Source of the DNA: Marinilabiliaceae bacterium
Lineage (GTDB): Bacteria; Bacteroidota; Bacteroidia; Bacteroidales; Marinilabiliaceae
DNA length: 64,000 nt
NCBI GenBank assembly: GCA_009777175.1
Contig: WRMI01000007.1
Location: 1-64,000, forward strand
Reading direction: 5' to 3'
Each line of letters starts with the position of its first letter. The first letter of the stretch is position 1. Positions 1 to 11,012 of this stretch are shown here, piece after piece. Made by a program: the position numbers and the translations under genes. A model generated the notes under the pieces. The model did no database searches. It was not told the origin of the DNA and was given only the letters and a program-made list of their open reading frames with translations.

Positions 1-117
1 TGATTACTTTCATTGGATTTTAATAAAGTGCAAAAGTACAAGAATTTTTTTGAATTCCAAGCATACATAAAGAAAATAATATTACCCGACCTCTGTGCTT
101 TCCGCTAATAATCGGGA

Positions 118-312
118 TTAACCTTCAAAAAAATCTTTCTCGACTATTTTTGAAATCCGAAATAGCAAATCGGTAGGTAGATGTGCATTTTTGAGCAACT
201 TTCGGAGGTTGCTGGGGTCGTGGTGTAAATGCTTTGCTAACCACGCTATTGAGCGTTTTTGGTCAACTAAATGCTTGCGGATTTGTTCGCCTATGTGGAT
301 TGATGGGGTCAT
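118..312 (-). CDS. small XRE-like helix-turn-helix protein (start re-set to internal Met of the 88-aa ORF)
   Basis: MTPSIHIGEQIRKHLVDQKRSIAWLAKHLHHDPSNLRKLLKNAHLPTDLLFRISKIVEKDFF resembles the small HTH proteins common in Bacteroidetes. Confidence 0.55.
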   Translation of the reverse strand: MTPSIHIGEQIRKHLVDQKRSIAWLAKHLHHDPSNLRKLLKNAHLPTDLLFRISKIVEKDFFEG

Positions 313-694
313 AAAAAAAGCGTGAAAATGTTTATTTATTTGCCTATTTGCTAATAACAGGCTCTCCAAAACCTTTTTCCACAAACAAGCACAAACAATT
401 CACACTATAGCGTGAATATTCGTGAAGTTATTCTCGTGGAAATTTTTGGAGATTTCGTTATTAGCGAGAATAAAATCTATAAGTTCAATTATTTGTTATT
501 TAATCTATTACATTTCTGTATTTTATTTAATCTTTTATTGGTATTACGATTTATTAATAAAGTGCAAAGGTAAGAAAAAAATTGGTTGGAAACAAAAAAG
601 TGAGTTCAAAAAAACTCTTTTTTTTCTTTTTATGATTTAGAATTAATTTATTTTTGTAATTTTGCGCTCTAAATAAAAAAATAAATATATCAAT

Positions 695-913
695 ATGGCA
701 ACTTTAACATTAGAATATAATTCACGTAATAAGGTGGCAAATAGAATAATAGACATTATTATTGCTATGGATAATGTTTTTAAAGTGAAATCACATATAA
801 AAACGACTGTTCGTGAACAAACCCTCGCGGCAATCCAAGATGTTGAAAAAGGAAATGTTATTACTTGCGACTGTTTTGACGATTACCTAAAACGTACAGC
901 CGAATATGCTTAA
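695..913 (+). CDS. putative antitoxin upstream of a YafQ/RelE-like toxin
   Basis: 72-aa ORF overlapping the toxin ORF by 8 nt; promoter-like TAATTTTG upstream. Confidence 0.6.
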   Translation: MATLTLEYNSRNKVANRIIDIIIAMDNVFKVKSHIKTTVREQTLAAIQDVEKGNVITCDCFDDYLKRTAEYA

Positions 914-1178
914 AATATCTTTTACAAATCAATACCTGAAGGATTTGGAATTGATGAAACGCCGAAATCTTCCAAAAAGTGAATTAGACGAAGTCGTTAA
1001 GACGTTATCTTCTGAACAACCGTTATTGCCAAAACATAACGACCATGCTTTAAAAGGTAATCTCGTTGGATATCGAGAATGCCACATCCGCCCTGATTGG
1101 TTGTTAATATACAAAAAAGATAAACAAATTCTCACTCTGGTACTTGTTCGTACGGGTACGCATTCTGACCTTTTTTAG
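906..1178 (+). CDS. type II toxin, YafQ/RelE family
   Basis: NDHALKGNLVGYRECHIRPDWLLIYKKDKQILTLVLVRTGTHSDLF is a typical YafQ C-terminal signature. Confidence 0.85.
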   Translation: MLKISFTNQYLKDLELMKRRNLPKSELDEVVKTLSSEQPLLPKHNDHALKGNLVGYRECHIRPDWLLIYKKDKQILTLVLVRTGTHSDLF

Positions 1179-1227
1179 TTTTGGAATACGGAACAGCTGC
1201 AAGTTTTAATATTTTTCTTTTCTGTTT

Positions 1228-1383
1228 TTAATTATCTTTTATTGGTTTTGCGATTGTATAATATGTGTGACGTTTATCTCCGTGTTTTTCAATGAGATTG
1301 TTGCGAGTCATTTCTTGAAGAATTTCTCTAATACTTTGCGAACTTAATCTAAGGATATTTGTATAATAAACACTGATCAAGAT
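1228..1383 (-). pseudogene. C-terminal winged-helix fragment of a larger regulator/ATPase-like protein
   Basis: Reverse strand reads LISVYYTNILRLSSQSIREILQEMTRNNLIEKHGDKRHTYYTIAKPIKDN* with no start; upstream end meets a dispersed repeat at 1380. Confidence 0.5.
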
Positions 1384-1519
1384 TCCTCACTTCGTTCGGA
1401 ATGACTGTTTCATCTTGTAAATGAGGGTAAAAGGGTGCGGTTTCGTCGACCCCTTTTTCCCACCATTTCCCTTATAACAGACGGTTATTCCGAACGGAAC
1501 AAAGTGAAATGAGGAATCT
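1380..1519. repeat. MITE-like element with GATTCCTCACTTCGTTCGGAATGAC inverted ends
   Basis: Left end agattcctcacttcgttcggaatgac and inverted right end gttattccgaacggaacaaagtgaaatgaggaatct; similar element at 34778-34921. Confidence 0.7.
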
Positions 1520-1811
1520 AATTTATTCGGTTAATAGTTATTCTAAAATATTGGGCAGAAATAATAAACATTTTAAAAAACTTTTCATAAAAATAAAAAA
1601 ATAAAATAATAATTTCTGAATTTGAACGTTAGCCTATATTATTTATAAAGGAAAGTTGAACGGATTAATTATTATTTTGGGGACAACATTTAAAAAAAAG
1701 TTGTTACAGCCTACTTTAATTCTTTTATTAGCGTTCTTTGCGTTCACAACTTTGCGACTTTTCGAAAAAAAATAATATGAATAATGCAGGTTTTAAAAAT
1801 AATAAAAATAA

Positions 1812-3113
<1,302 letters not shown>

Positions 3114-3222
3114 AATTCTATATCTTAGATTGGTTATGAAACTCTAATCGATATTCTGTTAGGAAGTGATTCTTGGTAGATAATAAGACAATGCATCGCT
3201 TGTTAGAAAAAAATAAAATGAT

Positions 3223-4488
3223 ATGAAAATAAAAGCGTTGCTCTACAAAGATTTTCTTTTGCTTATCCGCGACAAAGCCGGATTAGCATTGTTGTTTTTG
3301 ATGCCTCTTTTTTTAGTGATGATAATGGCATACCTACAGGAAAGTACATTCAATACTATAACTGAAAGTAGAGTACCTATGCTTTTGTTAAATGCTGACA
3401 GAGATTCATTAGGCAATGCCGTAGAAAATTATATAATTTCAACAAATATTTTCGATGTTCATACCCAAATAGGAAACGATTCGCTCACCGAAATAGATTT
3501 GGAACGTGCAGTCGCAAGAGGAGAATATAGAATTGGAATAGTTGTTCCGAAAAATACAACTGCTAATATTCGCCGACAAGTCCACAAAATTGTTCACAAT
3601 GCATTTTTCAACAAGCAACAAACAGTGATTTTAGATTCAATGAACGTAACAATTTTCGTCGACCCTACAACAAAAAACTCCTTTCGAGCAACCATTGAAA
3701 GTGCTATCCGAGAGAACGCTGTTATTATTCAAAGCCAATTTATTAATAATGAAATATTTAAAAGAGTAAATAAAATTGTTCCTACTCCAATTAGCGATTT
3801 TTCTTTTTATAATAATCCGATTAAAATTAGAGTTCAATACGCACGTTTAGACGAAAGCAGAATTATTCCAAATTCCGTACAGCACAATGTGCCCGCATGG
3901 GGAATGTTTGCTATTTTTTTTATTGTAATTTCATTGTCGGGCAATATGATAAAAGAACGAGAAGATGGCAGTTTTGCGCGTTTAATAACAATGCCGTGCC
4001 CTTATTGGGTCTATATTTTATCAAAAATAATTGTTTATTTGTTCGTTTGCTTACTCCAACTGACATTGATGTTTTTAATGGGGCTTTTTATTTTACCCCT
4101 TTTGCAACTCCCCGAACTTACATTCGGACATAGCTGGGCAGCATTGATTTTGATGTCTTTATCATCTTCCTTAGCAGCAATTGGATATGGTATAATCATT
4201 GGAAAAATAGCCCTTAGTTATCAACAAGCATCAATATTTGGATCTATTTCAGTTGTTATTATGGCTGCTATTGGTGGAGTTTGGATACCAACATTCCTCA
4301 TGCCACATCCAATGCAGATATTAAGCAATTTGTCTCCTTTAAATTGGGGTCTTTCCGGATTTTATGATATTTTTGTTAGAGATGGAAATTGGACAACCGT
4401 TCTCCCAGAAACTGCAATGTTAACAACATTCTTTGCCCTTTGCACTTTTGTGGCAGTTTTTTATGATAAAAAGAAAAGGAGAGAATAG
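3223..4488 (+). CDS. ABC-2 type transporter permease
   Basis: N-terminal TM, large extracytoplasmic loop, 5-6 C-terminal TM helices typical of ABC-2 permeases. Confidence 0.85.
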   Translation: MKIKALLYKDFLLLIRDKAGLALLFLMPLFLVMIMAYLQESTFNTITESRVPMLLLNADRDSLGNAVENYIISTNIFDVHTQIGNDSLTEIDLERAVARGEYRIGIVVPKNTTANIRRQVHKIVHNAFFNKQQTVILDSMNVTIFVDPTTKNSFRATIESAIRENAVIIQSQFINNEIFKRVNKIVPTPISDFSFYNNPIKIRVQYARLDESRIIPNSVQHNVPAWGMFAIFFIVISLSGNMIKEREDGSFARLITMPCPYWVYILSKIIVYLFVCLLQLTLMFLMGLFILPLLQLPELTFGHSWAALILMSLSSSLAAIGYGIIIGKIALSYQQASIFGSISVVIMAAIGGVWIPTFLMPHPMQILSNLSPLNWGLSGFYDIFVRDGNWTTVLPETAMLTTFFALCTFVAVFYDKKKRRE

Positions 4489-4777
4489 TTTTTTGTTATT
4501 ATTTTTCAATTTTCAGGACTCTTGACTTAGCACAAACTTGACAGTTGTTTCTTTGTAACGTTGTAACAACCTTATTTTTACCCTTTTTTACAAAACATAA
4601 TAATTCTCTTCTCACTTTATTAGCGTTCTTTGCGTTCTCAACTTTGCGACTTTGCGTTTATATTTTTTTTAACCACAAAGTACACAAAGGTTTTGGTTAT
4701 TGAATTTATTGAAATACACAAAGAACACAAAAATTAGTGCTAATTTGTGTAATTAGTGGCTAATAAAGAATAATAAA

Positions 4778-4804
4778 GTCGCCTCGGTTTCGGGGCGGCT
4801 TTTT
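4778..4804 (+). terminator. rho-independent terminator (copy A of a duplicated module)
   Basis: gtcgcctcggtttcggggcggc hairpin followed by ttttt. Confidence 0.65.
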
Positions 4805-5065
4805 GTTTCGAACTAATCTACTTGGCGATCCTTGCGTTCTCAACTTTGCGACTTTGCGTAAAATAAAATGGAGCCGAAAACCATGCAAAAAAACGGAGCG
4901 AGCCCTCTTAGTAGTGGCATTGATGAATACTTTTGCCATTTATGGGCATGAGAATCTGACTCTGCAATTAGAGGAGTCTGAAGAAAGGTCGGCTAAAGAG
5001 TACGAACATTGCCCGATTAGACTACGCGCCGCCCAGCTTAATAGTTGGCTAAAATACAAAATTTT

Positions 5066-5875
5066 CTAATTAAAAGCCCCCGAAAGATATTCTTTGGTAA
5101 GAGTATGTTGCGGGTTTTTAAAGAGTTGTTCGGCTGTTCCTGCTTCAACTACTTCGCCGAGATACATAAAGACAGCATAATCAGCGATGCGTTGCGCTTG
5201 TTGCAGTGTGTGCGTTACCATTATAATCGAATAATCATTTTTGAGTTTCACAAAAAGTTCTTCAACATTTTTGCTGGACATTGGGTCGAGAGAACTTGTT
5301 GCTTCGTCAGCAAGAATAAATTGAGGCTCGACAGCGAGGCTACGTGCCAAACAAAGACGCTGCTGCTGCCCCATTGAGAGTCGAGAGGCAGGAGTTTTAA
5401 GCCTGTTTTCTACTTCATTCCAAAGTCCGACCGCTTTTAAGTAGTGTTGAACAACCATTCTTAATTTTCTACGGTTTAAAATACCGTGGATTCGGCAACC
5501 GTAGGCAACATTATCAAAAATCGACATCGGCAAAGGACAAGGCTTTTGAGACACAAGCCCAATCCGGCGACGGTGATGTATAATATTTTCTCCGCTCCCG
5601 ACAATATCTTCAGTACCAAGAATAATTTTACCTTCAATCTTCGCACCTTCAACAGTATCAATCAGACGATTCATTGTTTTAAGAAGTGTAGTTTTTCCAC
5701 ACCCCGAAGGTCCGATAATGCACGTGATTTTTTTGTCGGGGAACGTAATATTGACATTTTTCAATATATGGTTATCTTTTATGTGTACATTAAGATTTTG
5801 CACTTCTAAATGTGCGCCTCCGCAGTGCCTGACAAATTTATAGTCGGGTCTGAATTTTTTTCTAACTATTCTCAT
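5066..5875 (-). CDS. pstB: phosphate ABC transporter ATP-binding protein PstB
   Basis: Walker A GPSGCGKTT, signature LSMGQQQR, Walker B FILADEATSSLDP; follows pstA. Confidence 0.95.
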   Translation of the reverse strand: MRIVRKKFRPDYKFVRHCGGAHLEVQNLNVHIKDNHILKNVNITFPDKKITCIIGPSGCGKTTLLKTMNRLIDTVEGAKIEGKIILGTEDIVGSGENIIHHRRRIGLVSQKPCPLPMSIFDNVAYGCRIHGILNRRKLRMVVQHYLKAVGLWNEVENRLKTPASRLSMGQQQRLCLARSLAVEPQFILADEATSSLDPMSSKNVEELFVKLKNDYSIIMVTHTLQQAQRIADYAVFMYLGEVVEAGTAEQLFKNPQHTLTKEYLSGAFN

Positions 5876-6795
5876 TGCAATTTATTTTTTGAAAAACGAC
5901 TTGTTATGATTCTTCCTGAAATACTGAGTATCAGGACAATAATGGTTAATACGAGAGCTGCGGCATAAGCCCGTTCTTGCACTTCTTTAATTGGACTACT
6001 CATCTGAAAAAATACCGCTAAAGGTAGCGTAGCAGCGGGCTGTGAAAGTGATGTCGGAATTGCGTCTGTATATCCGGCTGTAAACATTACGCATGCTGCA
6101 TCTCCGATTGCTCGTCCCGTTGAAAGTAGCGTTGCGGTTGCAATTCCGGGTGCTATTTGTCGCAAAACTACTCGTACCGTTTCCCATCTTGTTGCACCCA
6201 ATGAAAATGCTGCATCAAGTATATCTCGAGGAAATTGTCTCGCCGCCTCATCCATAGAACGTATAAAAATAGGAATTATCAGCAATGTAACTACAATAAT
6301 ACCACCCAATAAGGAAGTTCGCAGTCCAAAATATATCATAATTGTAAAACCGAATGCACCGTAGACAATTGAGGGAATTCCAAACAGAACGTCATAAGCA
6401 AGCCGCGCAGTGTATGCAAATTTTGACCTTTTGTTAAGATAAATATTCAGATAAAAGACAACAGGAATGCTAATCAACAATCCCAGGAATGCAGACGCAC
6501 CGACAATATATAGCGACCCAACAATAGCATTAAGGAAACCGCCTGCTTTCCCAATATAAAAGCCTCCTCCGGGTAATTTTGTTATCATATCCAAACTCAT
6601 TGCGCCCCAGCCTCTTCTGATAATAGTAAAAACGATGCTCAATACTAAACCAACAACGGTCAAAGTAGCGATATACATCAATCCTTTAAAGAATTTTTCC
6701 TCAATAAATTTTAGTTTTTCAAAGCCTGCAACCCATACTGCGGCTATTCTTAAAAAAAATTTAATAATTTTATCATCAATAAACTTCTGTTTCAT
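5872..6795 (-). CDS. pstA: phosphate ABC transporter permease PstA
   Basis: PstA-like TM protein, 4-nt overlap with pstB. Confidence 0.93.
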   Translation of the reverse strand: MKQKFIDDKIIKFFLRIAAVWVAGFEKLKFIEEKFFKGLMYIATLTVVGLVLSIVFTIIRRGWGAMSLDMITKLPGGGFYIGKAGGFLNAIVGSLYIVGASAFLGLLISIPVVFYLNIYLNKRSKFAYTARLAYDVLFGIPSIVYGAFGFTIMIYFGLRTSLLGGIIVVTLLIIPIFIRSMDEAARQFPRDILDAAFSLGATRWETVRVVLRQIAPGIATATLLSTGRAIGDAACVMFTAGYTDAIPTSLSQPAATLPLAVFFQMSSPIKEVQERAYAAALVLTIIVLILSISGRIITSRFSKNKLQ

Positions 6796-6798
6796 ATT

Positions 6799-7692
6799 TT
6801 AAAAAAACTTTTTTTCGATGCGGTACAGGACTGCCCGCGATATAAGGTTAAACAATAAAATAACGACAAAAAGTATAAGTGCAGCGAACATCAATGCTGC
6901 TTCGTAAAGTGGCAATGATAGCATTTCGCCGTAGTTATTAGCAATTAGTGCGGGAAGGGGGTATGCAGGATCGAACAAAGTGCGCGGTATTTGTGGAAAA
7001 TTACCGCATACCATCAATACTGCAATTGTTTCGCCAAAGGCACGTGATATAGCCAAAATGACCGCCGCAAAAATACCCGGTACTGTTTTTCGTAAAACTA
7101 CTTTTTTTATGGTCTGCCATTTTGTCGCTCCTAAGGACATTGACGCTTCTCGAAACTGTTCAGGTACAGACGAAAATAGTTCTATAAATAAGCTGGTAAG
7201 AATTGGCAGTATCATTACTCCGAGCACAATTCCGCCTGCTAAAACTGTATATCCTGTTGAGAATTCTACAAAATTTCGTGCAATTTTTTCGGAAATCCAC
7301 GGAACTATCAATATAATTCCCCATACTCCGTAAATTACAGACGGTATTCCTGCTAAAATATCTAAGGCAGGAAATATATATTTTCGTACCCAAGACCCGC
7401 TATATTCTGTGAGAAAAATTGCCGTTAAAAGCGCCACAGGGAACGACAAAGTTATCGCTAATGCTGTTACCCATAAGGTTCCCATCAAAAATGGTAAAAA
7501 ACCAAATTCTCCTCTGAGGGGTCGCCAATTGGAAGAAAACAGTAATTCTTTTAAGGAATAATTTTCAAAAATAGGAGCCGATTTCAAAAAAAGTCCAATT
7601 CCCATCACAACAACGAGCAACAACGCCCCCATTGTTAGGAAAAACATAAATCCTCCTGCCGTTTTATCTTTTATAATACGAAAATTTTGCAT
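6799..7692 (-). CDS. pstC: phosphate ABC transporter permease PstC
   Basis: PstC-like TM protein (GIPSVIYGVWG, SRAFGETIAVLMVCGN). Confidence 0.93.
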   Translation of the reverse strand: MQNFRIIKDKTAGGFMFFLTMGALLLVVVMGIGLFLKSAPIFENYSLKELLFSSNWRPLRGEFGFLPFLMGTLWVTALAITLSFPVALLTAIFLTEYSGSWVRKYIFPALDILAGIPSVIYGVWGIILIVPWISEKIARNFVEFSTGYTVLAGGIVLGVMILPILTSLFIELFSSVPEQFREASMSLGATKWQTIKKVVLRKTVPGIFAAVILAISRAFGETIAVLMVCGNFPQIPRTLFDPAYPLPALIANNYGEMLSLPLYEAALMFAALILFVVILLFNLISRAVLYRIEKKFF

Positions 7693-7880
7693 AAATCCGC
7701 CTTTCTAATACTAAAAAACGCAAAATTGTAAAATTATTATAATTAATTATGAAGTTTTTGTTACAAAAGTGATTTTTTTTTACATAATAAAAATAATTTT
7801 CAAAAAAATCTGTTATATAAGCGTAGGAAATTTTTCCAACTTTATTTTGTAAAATAATTAAAAATTAAAAAATAATAAAC

Positions 7881-9095
7881 ATGTTGTCATTCATAAAAAA
7901 TTTATTTAAAAAAGAGGAAGAAAAAGATTGGTTAGAGCCTCTTTTTGACCATATTGAAATTGTAAAGAAGAAGAATTTAGAAGTTCCCTTTCGCATTTTT
8001 GAAATCAAAAAAAGTGGTTTTTTGATAAAAGTAGAGGGATTATTTGCGTTTGTACCGTTCAGTTTGATGCCTTGGAAATATCAAAATTATGACCAGTGGA
8101 ACGCAGTTTTGCCATCATTGAAAAAAAGAGTTTTCCATGGCACGATTGCCAAAGTAACCCGAAAAGAAGGCGAGACAGGTGTCAACAGAGTTTTTGTTGA
8201 CGCATCAAAAGTTAATTTCGACAAACCCGAACTATCTGATTCCGAAACATATAAAGGGATCATTTTTCAAAAAACAGATTTTGGTATATTTGTGGACATA
8301 GGTCATCATTTTGCCTGGCAGTACGGCTCTATCAGAGGGCTGATACATCGCACAAACTTTCCTAGTTCTGAATTCATTCATAATTACCATATTGGAAAAA
8401 TTGTCGAAGTTAAAATGATTGAAAGATCTCAAAAAGGGCTTTTACTTAAATTTGCTGGAAATAATTATAACCTAGAAACTTACGTAGGCAAAATTGTTCA
8501 AACCAAAGTTATTAAAGTTAATAAAAAGCCTTTGTCATTTTTGGTAGAAGATCAATATCACGCTCAAATGCCCATGAAAAATATTTACGGCGAAAACATT
8601 TACCTTATTAAAAATTTGATGAAATATTTTACTAACGACGAAATTATTGAGTGTGAAGTTATTAATTATAACACACTTAACGGATACTTGTCGTTAAAAT
8701 TTTTGCCAAAAAACAATACAGGATATGATTGGAACTCCCAAGAAATTCAAGATTATATAGGTAAAACTGTTCAAGCGTATGTATATCGAAGTGTCTACTA
8801 CGGCGCAACATTGATGGTTGATAACAAATACAGGGCAATGGTTACCAATGATATTCCAACAAGAAAAAGAATTCTTAATCAGATGAAAGATGGCACAACT
8901 ATTGAGTGTGTTGTTTTGTCTGCTAATACTGAATGTGGTATCTTTATCGTTGACGCTAACGCTCTGAAACCGAAAGTGAAACAAAAACTTAAGTATAAAC
9001 TTAAAAAAAGATTGAACGCTGAAACTTTCGAGGAAAACGCAGTAGAAAATATTGAGGAAAACGTAGTAGAAAATATTGAAACTAACGAGGATTAA
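7881..9095 (+). CDS. S1-like RNA-binding domain protein
   Basis: Several S1/OB-like segments (e.g. GIIFQKTDFGIFVDIG...IRGLIHRTNF; IGKTVQAYVYRSVYYGATLMVDNKYRAMV). Confidence 0.75.
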   Translation: MLSFIKNLFKKEEEKDWLEPLFDHIEIVKKKNLEVPFRIFEIKKSGFLIKVEGLFAFVPFSLMPWKYQNYDQWNAVLPSLKKRVFHGTIAKVTRKEGETGVNRVFVDASKVNFDKPELSDSETYKGIIFQKTDFGIFVDIGHHFAWQYGSIRGLIHRTNFPSSEFIHNYHIGKIVEVKMIERSQKGLLLKFAGNNYNLETYVGKIVQTKVIKVNKKPLSFLVEDQYHAQMPMKNIYGENIYLIKNLMKYFTNDEIIECEVINYNTLNGYLSLKFLPKNNTGYDWNSQEIQDYIGKTVQAYVYRSVYYGATLMVDNKYRAMVTNDIPTRKRILNQMKDGTTIECVVLSANTECGIFIVDANALKPKVKQKLKYKLKKRLNAETFEENAVENIEENVVENIETNED

Positions 9096-10078
9096 TTTAA
9101 AAAAATCTGTCCTAAAATAGTCACAACAATTAAAAATGTTGTGACTATTTCCTGAAAATATATTTTTCTCATACTATCTATCCATAATGATACTATTGGG
9201 GTAGAAATCAATGCGATAACAGGTATTATTTCTGTTGCGAAAAAAGGTGTCAAAATAGCCGCACAAATTAGGAACATTATCCAGGTGAAACACCGAAAAC
9301 AGCGGCGCGCTAAGATTTTTCTCGACTGCATGTATCTGAACGACAATATAATAGAAATTACATTGAAAAATATCATGACCCCAAAATAAATTCTCGAAAA
9401 GGTTCCATGATTGTATTGTCCTGAATTTGAAAGGATATTTTCCTCAAATCCTATAAAGAAACCTATTACATTGTCCGTAAAATAATAGATACTGAACTGA
9501 ATAAGAAAAGGAAACATCAACCCTAAAAGAAGTGCAATAATTGATTTAAAATTTGCTACCCTAAGAATTGCAACAATTACAAAAAAAACAACAAATAAAA
9601 AAACTCCTTTTGCATAGAATAATGCACCAATTCCAACAAGTAGCGAGGCATTAAAACAATTTACCTGAGGTTTTTGCTTTCCAACCGCTAAAAAAATTTG
9701 TTCAATACCAAGTATAAAAAAAAGAGTAAAAATCCAAATGGGATTAAGTTTTTGAACGGATAAAAAAGCGCACGACAAAAGTGAAAAAATCACAAACGGT
9801 AACATACTTTGACGTTGCAGTAGTCCAAATTTTAAAATTATCCGATTTAACGAAAAAGCAATAAAAAATGTTAAAATCAAACTTAATACGGCTGAATAAT
9901 ATTTTGAATAACCAAAGAGAGGCTCTATAATTGTTTCCCACAAAGGCATGGAAGGATTGTTGAAAGTCGTTATGTGAACAGTGTTCAACAAAAAAAGACG
10001 CAGCCACAAAAGAATCAAAATAAAAAATGAAACTACAAACGCGGATATACGTGTATTGTGAACTGCTCTTAATATCAT
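9092..10078 (-). CDS. polytopic membrane protein, DUF6427-like
   Basis: About 10 predicted TM segments; N-terminus typical of a Bacteroidetes-specific family. Confidence 0.65.
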   Translation of the reverse strand: MILRAVHNTRISAFVVSFFILILLWLRLFLLNTVHITTFNNPSMPLWETIIEPLFGYSKYYSAVLSLILTFFIAFSLNRIILKFGLLQRQSMLPFVIFSLLSCAFLSVQKLNPIWIFTLFFILGIEQIFLAVGKQKPQVNCFNASLLVGIGALFYAKGVFLFVVFFVIVAILRVANFKSIIALLLGLMFPFLIQFSIYYFTDNVIGFFIGFEENILSNSGQYNHGTFSRIYFGVMIFFNVISIILSFRYMQSRKILARRCFRCFTWIMFLICAAILTPFFATEIIPVIALISTPIVSLWIDSMRKIYFQEIVTTFLIVVTILGQIFLN

Positions 10079-10549
10079 ATACCTAAATTATTATTATACA
10101 AATCTTTACATGAAAACTGACCACATATTTTGGTTTACTAAACACGCCGCAAAATTAATAATTATTTTTAATAAATTGTTTTTTATAGATTACATTATTC
10201 ATTATCACTACTGACCGATTAAATTTTCATTCACTATTTATATTGTTGGATTTCAATATTTTATGATATAATTAACCTTTCAAAAAGTAACCTTATTCAT
10301 ACCTTATTTGTTTTACAGAATAATAGTTCGATATGGCTCACCACCTTAATAGAAAAAAAGAACATAACAACCTGACCTGTCATTGCGGGTTTGACCCGTA
10401 ATCCCCTAAAAACAAAGGGGATGCTGAAAATAATGTAGGTTAGATTATCAAATTTTAATAATTAAATTTTAATAATTGAGTCCATTCCGAAAAGTGTTTT
10501 CTACCACAAAGTACACAAAGAATGCACAAAGAGCACCCCACTCTCTCCA

Positions 10550-10647
10550 TACATCCCACGCAGCAGCACTCCGTAAGGCGATGCATTGAATTTATTGAAA
10601 TGAGTGCCACGTAGATAACCCCGAGTTAGCGTAAGCGCAACTCGGGG
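10550..10647. repeat. dispersed palindromic element (ACTCGGTACGAGT family), disrupted by a second element
   Basis: gcagcactc / gagtgccacgtagataaccccgagttagcgtaagcgcaactcgggg split by cgtaaggcgatgcattgaatttattgaaat. Confidence 0.75.
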
Positions 10648-10714
10648 AATATCCCAGAAAAGGAAACATACAAGCTTAATTGTTCTCTAACAAATCAAAC
10701 CTCACCATCTCCAT

Positions 10715-10800
10715 ACATCCCATGTAGCAGCACTCGGTACGAGTGCCACGTAGATAACCGGTAGGGGCGTACCCCAAAAAGCGCAATTCGGGGTAGGTCA
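10715..10800. repeat. dispersed palindromic element (ACTCGGTACGAGT family), copy 2
   Basis: gcagcactcggtacgagtgccacgtagataacc. Confidence 0.8.
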
Positions 10801-10973
10801 TCCACCCCTGCCCTCTCCTGACTTCATCACTTCAACAAAAAAAATATTCAATAAACCCGCGAAAATCCGTCTTATAAGTCAAATTCGCGAATCACTAAAT
10901 TAATTTTTTTATTTTTTTTATCAAATAATCATTTTTTTTGACGAAAATTAATTCCTGTTAAATAAATTTTTAT

Positions 10974-10981
10974 TATCTTTG
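10974..10981 (+). promoter_or_regulatory. Bacteroidetes -7 element (TAnnTTTG) for the C25 peptidase gene
   Basis: TATCTTTG 32 nt upstream of ATG 11013. Confidence 0.65.
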
Positions 10982-11012
10982 CCGCAAAATTTTTTATTAA
11001 AATATTTCGATT

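Noticed and set aside
4803-5069. 88-aa ORF and a possible structured RNA in 4863-5060
   Set aside because: First part is repeat sequence; remainder has no recognisable protein or RNA family signature by eye.
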